Assembly (NCBI RefSeq): GCF_018130615.1
Contig: NZ_JAFCKB010000019.1
Span: 62,001-126,000 of the forward strand
DNA from: Bradyrhizobium manausense
GTDB taxonomy: Bacteria > Pseudomonadota > Alphaproteobacteria > Rhizobiales > Xanthobacteraceae
Length of the DNA stretch: 64,000 bases
Direction: 5' to 3'
Position 1 is the stretch's first letter, and every line of letters begins with the position of its first letter. The notes beneath the pieces are model-generated. The model was not told the DNA's origin. It made no database searches and saw only the letters and a list, made by a program, of their open reading frames with translations. Both the position numbers and the translations under genes were made by a program. Shown here in pieces: positions 49,995 to 59,361 of the stretch.

Positions 49995-50300
49995 TCGACG
50001 GGCTGCTTGGATGCCGGCAGGTTGCGAACACATAGGCGAGCCAGTTTCCGGGCAGCACGCTGCCGCGTGTTGAAGGCTGGTGTCGTGAGCTTCGGTGGCG
50101 CAGGCACTAACTAGCTGCACCGTCCGTAGTATCTCACGTCCGGGACCTCTCTCGAAGTCGCAAGTCGGCTCGGCATTCTCCCGATACAGAGGTTCTTGAG
50201 CGCGTGCTGCCTTGCATTCTGCGGGACTGACTCCTGCGGGAGTTGCTTCGTTATTTGGAAACGGCAGGCCTCCGCGAGTTTGGTTGCGATCAGTGGTTGT
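49995..50300. other. Convergent intergenic region, no gene seen
   Basis: About 300 bp between the ATPase gene and the end of the LuxR-type regulator gene. Only a short dyad (ACTCC at 50230-50234 with GGAGT at 50239-50243) is seen, possibly part of a terminator. Confidence 0.4.
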
Positions 50301-52964
50301 TCAAATCGGGTGAAAAAGACCCAGCGTCCGTGCGCGACTCACGGCCGTCTTTCGATCGCCTGCTCCCAGCTTCAGATAAAGGTTCTTCAGGTGCCACTTC
50401 ACTGTCTCCTCACCCAGACCCATGGATCTGGCAATTTCTTTGTTACTCATATGATCAACCAACCGGCACAGTATGTCGAATTCGCGGGGCGTGAGGATCG
50501 AGCGTGTCTCCAGAGGAGGAGCGGTTGGCTTCACGATGCGGGGGAGTTCTTGATTCCCATGACCCTCGATGCGATCGCCAAGATCGCTGAACTCATTGCT
50601 CAGCCGCCTCATTCCGGTCGCCTCGCACAAGCTCGTCGCCTCAGCGAGTTCACCCAAGGCACGCGCATCCCGCAATTTCTTGAGCGCGCGTGCGCGCAGA
50701 AAAAGTGAGAGAACTAGATCGGAACCGCGATTGAGGCGTGCTGCCAATCGAGATCCTTCCTCGGCGATAGCGACAGCTTCCTCCAGCCGCGCGAGGTTCA
50801 TGTCGGCAGCAAGCACAGCAGCCATAGCGAGCCGCTCTTGAAGCTGGCACCAGAGCATGATTGCGGTCGGCAGATCTGCCGGAAGTGCCGCGACCAGCTC
50901 TTTCAACTTCTCCGCCTCCACTGCTGCGCTCCTGATCCGTCCGTGGCGCGCGTGGAGATTTGCCAAGCCCCGCAACGCGGACGCTTCCATTCGTGGGATT
51001 CCCCGCTCTCGCCCAAGGGTCGCGAGCGAAGCCAATTGAACGGCCGCTTGGTCCTGCCGGCCTTCCTCGTCCGCGATTTCGGCGAGCGCCCGGTACGCTA
51101 TGATGACAACGTCTGGAAGCCCCTGCTTTTCCAGTATAGGGAGTCGCAGCGCAAGTAACCGGCGCGCCTCGTCCGTCCGACCGGTTTCGAGACACGCCTG
51201 TGCAAGTGCCGCCGCGATCATCGAAACGACGCGATTCCAACGATCCAATTGGCTCTCGGCGCGGGCAAGCGCTTTGCGTAGGGCCTCATAAGCAATTTTC
51301 GGCTTGCCCTCCCATAGGTAGCTCAAGCCCATCAACAGGTCGGCGAAACCCCATGACATCGGCGATATCGCGTCGGGATTCTGTTGCTGGGCGCTCAGAC
51401 ATTGGCGCGCCAGTTCGGTGCGGCCGCTCAGTATGGCGCGATGCGCGAAGGAGACCGCGTGGATGACGATCTCACTCGGGACCGCGGAGGCGGGCGGCGC
51501 TGGCCACTTCCGAGCAAACTCTTCAAGCTCGCGTAAGTCGTCGCTGTAGCCGGCGCAAGTGGAGAGGATCATGTCCGCCTCATAACGCGCCGCTTCGGTC
51601 ACATCTGCACTTTGGCGAATTAGCTCGACCAGGCGACGCGCCTCCTCGGTTCGGTTGCTCATCGCAAACGCCCAACCGGCCGGCGCCCAGAAACCCGGAT
51701 GCTCCCGGATCTCGGCGGAGGGCATCCGGCTGAACCATCCCAGGACCTCGCTGCTGCGGCCTTGCTCGGTCATGGCGCGCAACCCGGATTCCACAAGGCG
51801 CATCGCGGTGGTATGATCTCCGGCCAGATTGGCTTGGTGCGCCCCCTCCTCGAACAGGCCATGTTCCGCGTACCATTGGCTGGCCCGAACAGCGAAACCG
51901 CGGCGCTCGTTCTGGGGAAGGCTGCGATGGCGTTGCGTGAGAATCTCGCGCGCGGTCGGATAGAGCCTCAGCCAGGGGCCGCTTTCGCCGCGCGTGAGAA
52001 TGGCTGACTCGTCGGCTAGTCGGTCCAGCTCGTAAACTGGCGCATTGGGACCGAGCACAGTGCGGCACAAGTCGGGATGGATCGGATCGAGATGCGCGAG
52101 GGCAACCAGCATCTGCGCGGCCGGGGCTGGCAGGCGGTTGATTACAGTGTCGACAAAATATCGGCCGATATCGGTCGTGACGGTCACCTCCAGGTCACGG
52201 GGCATCGCATTGCGCAACTGTGAAGCGACTGCGAGGCGCACGCCCAAAGGCCAGCCCTCGGTGACTTCGTGGATGCGGATCGCGAGGTCGGTTGATCCAT
52301 GCTCTCCAAGGGCCTGCTGCACCACACTGAACGTTTCCTCCTCGCAGAAGCGCAACTCACGCGTCGCGATCCGCAACATTGGCGTGCCATCGAGAATGCT
52401 GGCCGCCGATAACCTGGCGTTCGGTCGTAATCCGAGCATTATGCGCAGGTTTCCGGGCGCATTGGCGAGCAGATATTCGAGCGCACTCAGCGAGTCATCC
52501 GATAAGAGATCGACATCATCAAGGAGGAGCAGGACTTCGTCGGGCGCCTCCGTGACCTCGGCGAGCCACGCCGTGAGCGCCTGCCGGGAGTCAGCGCAGC
52601 TTCCTATCCAGTCAGCGAATGCCTGAGAGAACAACCCGCCCTCGATGCGCATCGCCGCATCGGTCAGCCGCTGGATCAGTCGTGACGCGTCATCGCGCTC
52701 TTCGATTTTGAGCGATATTGCGGGTATCCCGCTGACGACGGCTTCTCGCTGCCACTGGGCGAGTTGGCTTGTCTTTCCGAAGCCGTGCGGAGCACTGACC
52801 TCCACAACACGGATTCCGGCCAGCCAGAATCGGTCAAGCGAGAGGTGGGGCCGGACCAGAAAACCCCGCGGGGCCGTGCGCGTACCGCCCCTGAGCGACC
52901 AAGCGCCTCGCGCGTCGTTCACGGTGGCACCACGTGCCCCGTCTGTCTGTGATCCTCCCGTCAT
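50301..52964 (-). CDS. Large ATP-dependent LuxR-family regulator (MalT/LAL type)
   Basis: The 887-residue protein has the MalT-like order. An N-terminal STAND ATPase has P-loop APHGFGKTSQL near 59-69 and Walker B VLLLLDDVDLL. A helical repeat middle (TPR-like, about 380-800) follows, and then a C-terminal LuxR helix-turn-helix with LTPREFDILCRL and HMSNKEIARSMGLGEETVKWHL. Such proteins are inducer- and ATP-dependent activators. It is divergent from the acyl-CoA operon at 53185 and is its likely activator. The start is uncertain: ATG 52964 is preferred, because an extension to 53144 runs through homopolymer G/C tracts and has no family sequence. Confidence 0.9.
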   Translation of the reverse strand: MTGGSQTDGARGATVNDARGAWSLRGGTRTAPRGFLVRPHLSLDRFWLAGIRVVEVSAPHGFGKTSQLAQWQREAVVSGIPAISLKIEERDDASRLIQRLTDAAMRIEGGLFSQAFADWIGSCADSRQALTAWLAEVTEAPDEVLLLLDDVDLLSDDSLSALEYLLANAPGNLRIMLGLRPNARLSAASILDGTPMLRIATRELRFCEEETFSVVQQALGEHGSTDLAIRIHEVTEGWPLGVRLAVASQLRNAMPRDLEVTVTTDIGRYFVDTVINRLPAPAAQMLVALAHLDPIHPDLCRTVLGPNAPVYELDRLADESAILTRGESGPWLRLYPTAREILTQRHRSLPQNERRGFAVRASQWYAEHGLFEEGAHQANLAGDHTTAMRLVESGLRAMTEQGRSSEVLGWFSRMPSAEIREHPGFWAPAGWAFAMSNRTEEARRLVELIRQSADVTEAARYEADMILSTCAGYSDDLRELEEFARKWPAPPASAVPSEIVIHAVSFAHRAILSGRTELARQCLSAQQQNPDAISPMSWGFADLLMGLSYLWEGKPKIAYEALRKALARAESQLDRWNRVVSMIAAALAQACLETGRTDEARRLLALRLPILEKQGLPDVVIIAYRALAEIADEEGRQDQAAVQLASLATLGRERGIPRMEASALRGLANLHARHGRIRSAAVEAEKLKELVAALPADLPTAIMLWCQLQERLAMAAVLAADMNLARLEEAVAIAEEGSRLAARLNRGSDLVLSLFLRARALKKLRDARALGELAEATSLCEATGMRRLSNEFSDLGDRIEGHGNQELPRIVKPTAPPLETRSILTPREFDILCRLVDHMSNKEIARSMGLGEETVKWHLKNLYLKLGAGDRKTAVSRARTLGLFHPI

Positions 52965-52985
52965 GTCGCCCACGCTAACCGAGTT

Positions 52986-53060
52986 GGGGGGGGCGAGACA
53001 ATGGTGCCCCCCTTTCACGGGGGGGAGCAGTTGAAGCTTCGACGCACTAATCAAGGGGGG
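52986..53060. repeat. Cluster of G and C homopolymer runs in the divergent promoter region
   Basis: The plus strand carries G8 at 52986-52993, C6 at 53007-53012, G7 at 53019-53025 and G6 at 53055-53060. C6 and G7 can form a hairpin with a 6-nt loop, or C6 can pair with the G8 run. The runs lie between the regulator and the thiolase gene. Confidence 0.6.
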
Positions 53061-53184
53061 TCTTGGCGTTACGTTTGCTGCCACCAAGAGCGGCAACCGG
53101 TGAGCGGCCAGGGAGGAGCATTCGACAAGGGGTGACTGCGCCATTGGCGCTCCAGATCGTCCCGGCGGATGGAGGGGGAGCGCA

Positions 53185-54426
53185 ATGGATTCGGAAGTCT
53201 ACGTCGCTGGCATCGGCATGACCCAGTTCGGTCGTCATCCTGCGCGCGCGGTCTGGCAGCTCGCTTCGGAGGCGCTGGATCTGGCCCTAAAGGATGCTGG
53301 CGCCAATGCTGCCATGATCGGACAGGCTTACTATTCCGGCGCGACGCAGGGGGCCCTCCAGGGGCAATACGCAATTCCCGGTCAGGTCGTCCTCTCGCGC
53401 CTGGGCATCGAATCCACACCGATCTTCAACGTCGAAAATGCCTGCGCGTCCGGGACGAGCGCATTCCAACTCGCGGTGCAGGCTCTGCGCTCGGGCGCCT
53501 GCGACGTCGCGCTGGCGATCGGCTCGGAGAAAATGAATATCGAGGATCGCGCACGTGCCATCGCCTTATTCGAGGGCGGCTGGGACGTGAGCCGCTCTGA
53601 ACAGAACGCGGCCCTGCTGCTCGCGCTCGGCAGAGGGATCGAGCCGCCCGACGGTAGCGAGTCTCCAAGACCCTATAGTCGTTTCATGGCGATCTACGCC
53701 GCGATGTGCCGCTTCTGGATGAAGACTTTTGGCACGACGCAGCGGCAGATTGCCGCTGTTTCGGCCAAGAACCACACCCACTCGGTTCATAACCCGTTTT
53801 CGCAGTTTCGTCGGCCCTTCACGATCGATGAAGTGCTCGGGGCTGCGCCGATCACGTATCCGCTCACGATACCGATGTGCTCCCCCTTGTCGGACGGAGC
53901 GGCGGCGGCGGTCGTATGCACTGCAAAGGGACTTCGACAACTGCGCGGAATGCCGACTAGAGCGATCAAGGTTGCGGCGACGTCGATCGCCACAGCGTCC
54001 GCTCGCGAGGCGACAGAATTCGACAAGGCGGTATGTCGCCGCGCGGCCATCCTTGCCTATGAGCAAGCCGGGCTCGGTCCTTCGGACGTGTCCGTGGCGG
54101 AGGTCCACGACGCGACAGCGATGGGCGAAATCATGGCCGTCGAGTATCTCGGTCTCACCGAGATGGGCGGGGCCGGACGGGCCGCTGAGCGGGGCGATCT
54201 CTCGATTGGCGGCAGCATCCCGGTCAATCCATCCGGAGGACTAGAATCAAAGGGGCATCCGATCGGAGCTACCGGGCTCGGCCAGATCCACGAGCTTGTA
54301 ACCCAACTGCGCGGAGAAGCGGGCGCACGCCAGGTCGAATCCGCAAAGGTAGCCATTCAGGAAAATGGCGGCGGCTCGATTGGTTACGAAGAAGCCGTCG
54401 TCACAGTCAATATCTTCACGAAATGA
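53185..54426 (+). CDS. Thiolase-family protein (acetyl-CoA acetyltransferase / SCP2-type)
   Basis: The 413-residue thiolase has nucleophile Cys87 in NACASGTSA, His in VHDATAMGE, and the C-terminal GHPIGATGLGQ. The length and VYVAGIGMTQFGRHP opening resemble the SCP2/lipid-transfer thiolase subgroup, which often works on branched or ring substrates. It should release acetyl- or propionyl-CoA from a beta-ketoacyl-CoA. GGAGGGGG lies about 5 bp before the ATG. It heads an operon with an acyl-CoA dehydrogenase, hydratase and ligase, forming a beta-oxidation set. Confidence 0.93.
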   Translation: MDSEVYVAGIGMTQFGRHPARAVWQLASEALDLALKDAGANAAMIGQAYYSGATQGALQGQYAIPGQVVLSRLGIESTPIFNVENACASGTSAFQLAVQALRSGACDVALAIGSEKMNIEDRARAIALFEGGWDVSRSEQNAALLLALGRGIEPPDGSESPRPYSRFMAIYAAMCRFWMKTFGTTQRQIAAVSAKNHTHSVHNPFSQFRRPFTIDEVLGAAPITYPLTIPMCSPLSDGAAAAVVCTAKGLRQLRGMPTRAIKVAATSIATASAREATEFDKAVCRRAAILAYEQAGLGPSDVSVAEVHDATAMGEIMAVEYLGLTEMGGAGRAAERGDLSIGGSIPVNPSGGLESKGHPIGATGLGQIHELVTQLRGEAGARQVESAKVAIQENGGGSIGYEEAVVTVNIFTK

Positions 54427-54436
54427 GGCGATGACA

Positions 54437-55714
54437 ATGGGAGAAACAAAGCCTGCGTGGCCTTACGTTGAACTCTCCGGTTTCGACGCCGGCTTCAGCG
54501 AAGAGGAACGGACGATCCAGCAAGGTGTTCACCGCTTTGCAGCACAAGTCATGCGCCCGCTCGGCCGCGAACTCGACCGAATGCCATCCGAAAATGCGTA
54601 TGCGCCCAACTCTCCTTTTTGGGACTTCCACCGCGAGCTCCAGAAGCTTGGCATAGGCCCGGGTATCGAGGCGGGGGTCGAAGCGCGCGCGGCCGCGCGG
54701 CTGGAATCGCTTGTCGTTGCCGAACTCGGCTGGGGAGATGTCGGTCTTGCGGTCTCGGCCGGCGCCGGCGAGATGCCGATCCGCGCAGCCTTCGCCAGCG
54801 GCCAGAAAGAACTGATCGATATGTGCGCAGGCAAACTCGGTTGCTGGGCTGCTACCCAACCCGACCGCGGTTCAGATGGCCTGCTGCTGTATTCCCAGGA
54901 ACGCTTTCCCGGATCGAAAGGCAATGTCGGCAATCTCTACGCGAAGTTCATTGGCGAGGAGATCGTCATCAACGGGCAGAGTTCCGCGTGGGTGTCGAAT
55001 GGTACCGTCGCGCAGGTCGCTCTCCTCGATATCGCCGCCGACTACGGCGATGGCTTTCACGACGAAGAGGGCAATACGTTCGGCTGCAACGTCATCGTTC
55101 CGCTCGATATCCGCGGCGTCTCGCGCGGCAAACCATTGGAGAAGATCGGGAAGCGTCCGCTTCCTCAAGGCGAGATTTACTTTGACAATGTGAGGGTGCC
55201 GCGTCGCTTCGCGGTGGCTACCCGCGACGACTATCCATCGAAACACGCGATGGCGTGGGCGCACGCCGGCACGGCCATGAGCCATATCGCGACTGGGCTC
55301 GCACGCGCGGCCTACGAACTCGCGCTATCGTACGTAAACCAAAGAGTGCAGGGCGGCGCCTTGCTGGCGGACCTCCAACTCACGCAATACCGCGTTGGCG
55401 CGATGGGCGCGAGAGTAGAGGCCATCAAGGTGATGGCGCGCCATGTCGCCGAATACACCAAGATATCGCCGCAGCCACATCCGTACTTTACTGCCTCTGG
55501 CAAGGCTTATTGCAACTCCGAGATGTTCACGGTGGTGAACGAGGCGTTGCAACTCTTTGGCGGCGTAGGTCTGACCGCCGCGTACCCAATCGAGAAACTG
55601 TTACGAGACGCCCGCTCGATGCAGATCGAGGACGGCGAGAACCATCTGCTGTTCATGCACTACGGCTTCCTGATGACCCGCCTCAACCGGTTCGAGGCGT
55701 GGGGCCAGAGCTGA
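54437..55714 (+). CDS. Acyl-CoA dehydrogenase
   Basis: The enzyme is about 425 residues and FAD-dependent; it makes the alpha,beta-double bond of an acyl-CoA and passes electrons to ETF. Family features are a central beta domain (CWAATQPDRGSDG, then SSAWVSNGTVAQVALL), YFDNVRVPRRFAV at the domain boundary, and a C-terminal helical part with LQLFGGVGLTAAYPIEKLLRDAR. GAGG lies 8 bp before ATG 54437; ATG 54431 is two codons upstream. The spacing to the thiolase is 10 bp. Confidence 0.9.
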   Translation: MGETKPAWPYVELSGFDAGFSEEERTIQQGVHRFAAQVMRPLGRELDRMPSENAYAPNSPFWDFHRELQKLGIGPGIEAGVEARAAARLESLVVAELGWGDVGLAVSAGAGEMPIRAAFASGQKELIDMCAGKLGCWAATQPDRGSDGLLLYSQERFPGSKGNVGNLYAKFIGEEIVINGQSSAWVSNGTVAQVALLDIAADYGDGFHDEEGNTFGCNVIVPLDIRGVSRGKPLEKIGKRPLPQGEIYFDNVRVPRRFAVATRDDYPSKHAMAWAHAGTAMSHIATGLARAAYELALSYVNQRVQGGALLADLQLTQYRVGAMGARVEAIKVMARHVAEYTKISPQPHPYFTASGKAYCNSEMFTVVNEALQLFGGVGLTAAYPIEKLLRDARSMQIEDGENHLLFMHYGFLMTRLNRFEAWGQS

Positions 55715-55742
55715 TCTAAAATATAATATCTCAGGAGAGGAA

Positions 55743-56864
55743 ATGTCGATGAGCACGAGCTTTCCAGTCGTCGTCTACGGTGCCAGCGGCTACACGGGCC
55801 GAATGGTGATGGAGCACCTACGCGACGTGGGCGTACCCTTCATCGCGGCTGGGCGTGATCGTGCGCGCATTGAAGCGGCACTGAAACTCGTACCTGGCAT
55901 CGAGAACGCAGAGTACGAAATCCGTGCGGTTGAGCACAATGTCGACGCGCTGGCGAGACTCCTCGAGGGATGCAAAGTCATCTGCAATACCGTCGGTCCG
56001 TTCATGCGCTACAGCCGTCCGGTCGTCGAGGCGTGCTTGAAAGCGGGGGTTCACTACCTGGACACGACGGGGGAGCAGCACGTCGTAAGTATGCTGATGG
56101 ACGAATACGGCACAGCTTTCGCAAAGGCGGGCCTTTGCCTCATACCGTCGACGGCTTGCATGTATGGGCTGAGCGAGATCGGCGCTCGCTACTGTCTTGA
56201 GACGCCAGGCGTGGACTCTCTTGAGATGACTGAGATTGCCCAGGCCGTACCGACAGTGGCCTCAGCGCAGACGATTCTCGACGCCGTCCGACATCCAGCT
56301 TACTTCCTCAAGGAAAATGAGTTGGTGCGCTATCCCGGGATTGAGACCAGCGACATTACCACGCCGTCCGGTCGAGTATTGCGCGCCTCGAATTGGGGCG
56401 GAACGTCCAACCCGATTTGGTTCAGTCGTGACGGTCGCGTCCGCAATTGCAGGATGTCGGTCGCGATGTGGAATCAGGAACTGTACAAGAAGGAACTTGA
56501 GCTGGAACGTGCCTATAAGGTGCAGTTGCAGTGGATTCCCGAAGAAACACTTTATCCGCTACTCGATCGAATGGCGACGGCGATTACGCCCGGTACGCCC
56601 CCACGCGAATCCCGCTTCGTCCACCGCGCGATCGATGTTTGCGTAGCGACGGGCAACACGGTCATGGTGAGAAGCACATTGATGGCGACTGGTGGTTACT
56701 TCACGACCGGATTGCTGCAGGCCTATACGGCTCGCCGTCTCGTGACGGAAACCCCGCGCGTCACGGGCTTCCGGTCTCCCAGCGAGGTCTTCGGGCACCG
56801 CGAACTCATGGGGGCCCTTGAGAGCTACGGATATGCTGCCATCAAGGTCGAGAAACTCGTCTGA
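55743..56864 (+). CDS. Saccharopine dehydrogenase-like NAD(P)-binding protein (DUF5938 type)
   Basis: The 373-residue protein has an N-terminal Rossmann fold (VVVYGASGYTGRMV at 8-21, CNTVGPFMRYSRPVVEACL) as in saccharopine dehydrogenase-like and trans-acting enoyl-reductase proteins, and a C-terminal domain I associate with DUF5938. These proteins reduce or oxidise unknown, often lipid-like, substrates. It is preceded by AGGAGAGG and sits between the acyl-CoA dehydrogenase and the hydratase, so it probably handles a CoA intermediate of the same pathway. The specific reaction is unknown. Confidence 0.82.
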   Translation: MSMSTSFPVVVYGASGYTGRMVMEHLRDVGVPFIAAGRDRARIEAALKLVPGIENAEYEIRAVEHNVDALARLLEGCKVICNTVGPFMRYSRPVVEACLKAGVHYLDTTGEQHVVSMLMDEYGTAFAKAGLCLIPSTACMYGLSEIGARYCLETPGVDSLEMTEIAQAVPTVASAQTILDAVRHPAYFLKENELVRYPGIETSDITTPSGRVLRASNWGGTSNPIWFSRDGRVRNCRMSVAMWNQELYKKELELERAYKVQLQWIPEETLYPLLDRMATAITPGTPPRESRFVHRAIDVCVATGNTVMVRSTLMATGGYFTTGLLQAYTARRLVTETPRVTGFRSPSEVFGHRELMGALESYGYAAIKVEKLV

Positions 56865-56898
56865 ACTTCCCGAAGACGCTTACACGAGGAGGCATTTC

Positions 56899-57738
56899 AT
56901 GAATTTCGAGACTCTGCGCTTGCGCGAGGAATCGGGGCGCCTGAACGTTACCCTGTCGAACCCGCCCATCAACTTGATGAGCGTGAAGATGGTCCAGGAG
57001 CTATTCCAGCTCACGGGCTTTCTCATCGAGAATCCAAATATCCGAGTGGTTGTTCTGGACAGCGCGGATCCGGAATTTTTCGTGGCGCACTTCGACCTTG
57101 AACAAATGGAGGAATCGATGCGCGATCCCTCCAAGGCGAGTAAGTACCCAGACATTAACGTGCTGCAATCCTTGGGGTTGGCCTGGCAAAACTTGCCACA
57201 AGTGAAGATCGCGAAAGTGAACGGCCGGTGCCGCGGCGGCGGGTTCGAATTCATTCTTGCAATGGACATGATCTTCGCCAGCAAACGATCCGTGTTCTGC
57301 TTCCCCGAGGCCAGCGCTGGCTTTGTCGCCTCCGGCGGAGGCGCGACGCGCACAGCTCTGGCCGCAGGGCCAGGACGCGCACTTGAGATACTGCTCAGCA
57401 GCCGCGATTTCACTGCGGAGGAAGCCGAGCGCTATGGCGTGATCAACCGTGCCCTGCCCGATGAGAGACTCGACCAATACGTCAATGATCTTGTGGGGCG
57501 CCTCGTATTGCGATCGCCGTCGGTGGTGGCCATGCACCGCGAGGTTTTTCGGCGCGCGTTTCAGGCTGTGGTGGACCCTCTGTTTTCGGCTTTCGCCGCT
57601 GAATGCAATGCGTTCCGCGATGCCCTCGCAGGCGACGAGCTACAGAACACCATACGTTGGCACCGTGGCATCGGACAGACCCGCGAGACCGAACTGAACT
57701 TGCCCGACACCATCTCCCGGATGCTGGCCGAGCGGTGA
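56899..57738 (+). CDS. Enoyl-CoA hydratase/isomerase family protein
   Basis: The 279-residue crotonase-fold protein has an N-terminal VTLSNPPINLMSVKMVQEL, the first oxyanion region near FFVAHFDLEQM, and the second in KVNGRCRGGGFEFILAMD. The usual catalytic Glu near EASAGFVASGGGATR appears as FPEASAGF. The start is ATG 56899, with GAGG about 7 bp upstream. It would hydrate the enoyl-CoA made by the acyl-CoA dehydrogenase. Crotonase proteins also include isomerases and hydrolases, so the reaction is inferred from operon context. Confidence 0.88.
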   Translation: MNFETLRLREESGRLNVTLSNPPINLMSVKMVQELFQLTGFLIENPNIRVVVLDSADPEFFVAHFDLEQMEESMRDPSKASKYPDINVLQSLGLAWQNLPQVKIAKVNGRCRGGGFEFILAMDMIFASKRSVFCFPEASAGFVASGGGATRTALAAGPGRALEILLSSRDFTAEEAERYGVINRALPDERLDQYVNDLVGRLVLRSPSVVAMHREVFRRAFQAVVDPLFSAFAAECNAFRDALAGDELQNTIRWHRGIGQTRETELNLPDTISRMLAER

Positions 57739-57763
57739 GAACGCTGCAGTAGGGAATGAAGCC

Positions 57764-59317
57764 ATGTCACTGATCGCATTTCTTGATCGAGGAATGAGCC
57801 TGGCGCCCGGCCGTGTCGGCTATGTTAAGGATACCGAAAGCTGGACATTTCAACAGTCATACGACGTAACGTGTCGCGTTGCGCGGGCTCTTAACGCCGA
57901 GGGCCTCGCCTGCGAGACGAAATGCGCTGTCCTGGCGGCGAACGATCCGTTGGCCTGGTTCTGTGTCCTTGGCGTATGGCGCGCAGGGTTGACCTGGGTC
58001 CCCCTGAACCCGCGCGGCGCGCCGATCGAACATTCGGAGTTGATTAACGGGTTCGACGTGGAAGTGCTTTTTTTTCAGCGAGCGTTCGCCCCTTCGATTG
58101 AAGCGATTCGCGTGCAATGCCCGCGCCTGCGTGTGCTGGTCTGCCTCGACGGAGAACTATCCTACGCGAAGACCTTCGACGGATTCTGCGGCGCGTTCCC
58201 GGCATTGAAGCCGGACCGCTATCCTGCGGAGGAGGACCTTGCGGCCATTATGCCGACCGGAGGCACTACCGGTGCCCCTAAGGGGGTGATGCTGACGCAC
58301 CGCAATCTGAGTCTGTCGGTGGCGAACAATATAATCAACACCCCTTACCAGCCGGGCGACGAGATTGTGAACCTTGCCGCCGCCCCGATGACCCACACTG
58401 CCGGATTTCTTACCCTGTCGGCGACTGCGCGGGGGGGCAAAGTCGTCGTCATGACCAAGCCAGATCCGGTCTCGCTCCTCGATTTGGTCTGCGGCGCGCG
58501 GGTTACGGAGTTCTTCCTTCCGCCGACCGTGATCTATCGATTGCTTGAAATGCCGGGGATCGAGAGCCGAGATTTCTCCCGTCTGAGGTATTTCATGTAT
58601 GGCGCCGCTCCGATGTCCGTGGAGAAACTGCGGGAGGCGCTGAAGGTCTTCGGTCCAGTCATGTTGCAGGGCTACGGACAAACCGAGGCGCCCGGTTCGA
58701 TCGCCTTCCTTCGCCCCGGTGACCATTTTCGCGGACGTGTGATAGCCGAGGAGTACCGTCTCTCCTCGTGCGGGCTGCCGTCTGTACTCAACACCACCGC
58801 GATACTCGACGAGGACGGACGGCCCGTCCGGCGCGGCGACACCGGCGAGATATGTGTACGCGGCGATATCGTGATGAAGGGCTACTACAAGCAGCCCGAA
58901 AAGACCGCCGAGACGATTGTCGACGGTTGGCTGCACACTGGCGACTTGGGTCACGTCGATGGTGAAGGCTATCTCCATATTACGGACCGCAAAAAGGATG
59001 TGATCATCACCGGTGGCTTCAACGTGTATCCGAGCGAAGTCGAACAGGTCCTTTGGTCGCATCCGGCGGTTCTTGATTGTGCGGTGATTGGCGTGCCCGA
59101 CGGGCACTGGGGTGAGGCGGTGAAAGCAGTCATTGAACTAAAGCCCGGTGCCGCAGTGAGCTCCGAGGAGCTGATTGCAATGTGCAAAGAGAAGGTCGGC
59201 TCGGTCAAAGCGCCCAAGACTGTGGACTTTGAGCCTCTGCCGCGCAGCCCGGTGGGCAAGGTTCTCAAGAAGGATATTCGAGAGAAGTACTGGCGGAATG
59301 CCGAGCGTCGCATCTGA
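57764..59317 (+). CDS. Acyl-CoA synthetase (AMP-forming)
   Basis: The 517-residue ANL-superfamily ligase activates a carboxylic acid to its CoA thioester in two steps through an acyl-AMP. Core motifs are complete: PTGGTTGAPKGVMLTHRN (A3), GYGQTEAPG (A5), GWLHTGDLGHVDGEGYLH (A7), DRKKDVIITGGFNVYPSEVE (A8) and Lys in SPVGKVLKKDIREKY (A10). It is the expected entry step for the imported acid. The substrate pocket cannot be read reliably. The following reductase gene begins about 45 bp on. Confidence 0.93.
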   Translation: MSLIAFLDRGMSLAPGRVGYVKDTESWTFQQSYDVTCRVARALNAEGLACETKCAVLAANDPLAWFCVLGVWRAGLTWVPLNPRGAPIEHSELINGFDVEVLFFQRAFAPSIEAIRVQCPRLRVLVCLDGELSYAKTFDGFCGAFPALKPDRYPAEEDLAAIMPTGGTTGAPKGVMLTHRNLSLSVANNIINTPYQPGDEIVNLAAAPMTHTAGFLTLSATARGGKVVVMTKPDPVSLLDLVCGARVTEFFLPPTVIYRLLEMPGIESRDFSRLRYFMYGAAPMSVEKLREALKVFGPVMLQGYGQTEAPGSIAFLRPGDHFRGRVIAEEYRLSSCGLPSVLNTTAILDEDGRPVRRGDTGEICVRGDIVMKGYYKQPEKTAETIVDGWLHTGDLGHVDGEGYLHITDRKKDVIITGGFNVYPSEVEQVLWSHPAVLDCAVIGVPDGHWGEAVKAVIELKPGAAVSSEELIAMCKEKVGSVKAPKTVDFEPLPRSPVGKVLKKDIREKYWRNAERRI

Positions 59318-59361
59318 TGCCTAGTCTACCGCCTCATGGCCTGAAACGTCGATATCGGAGT

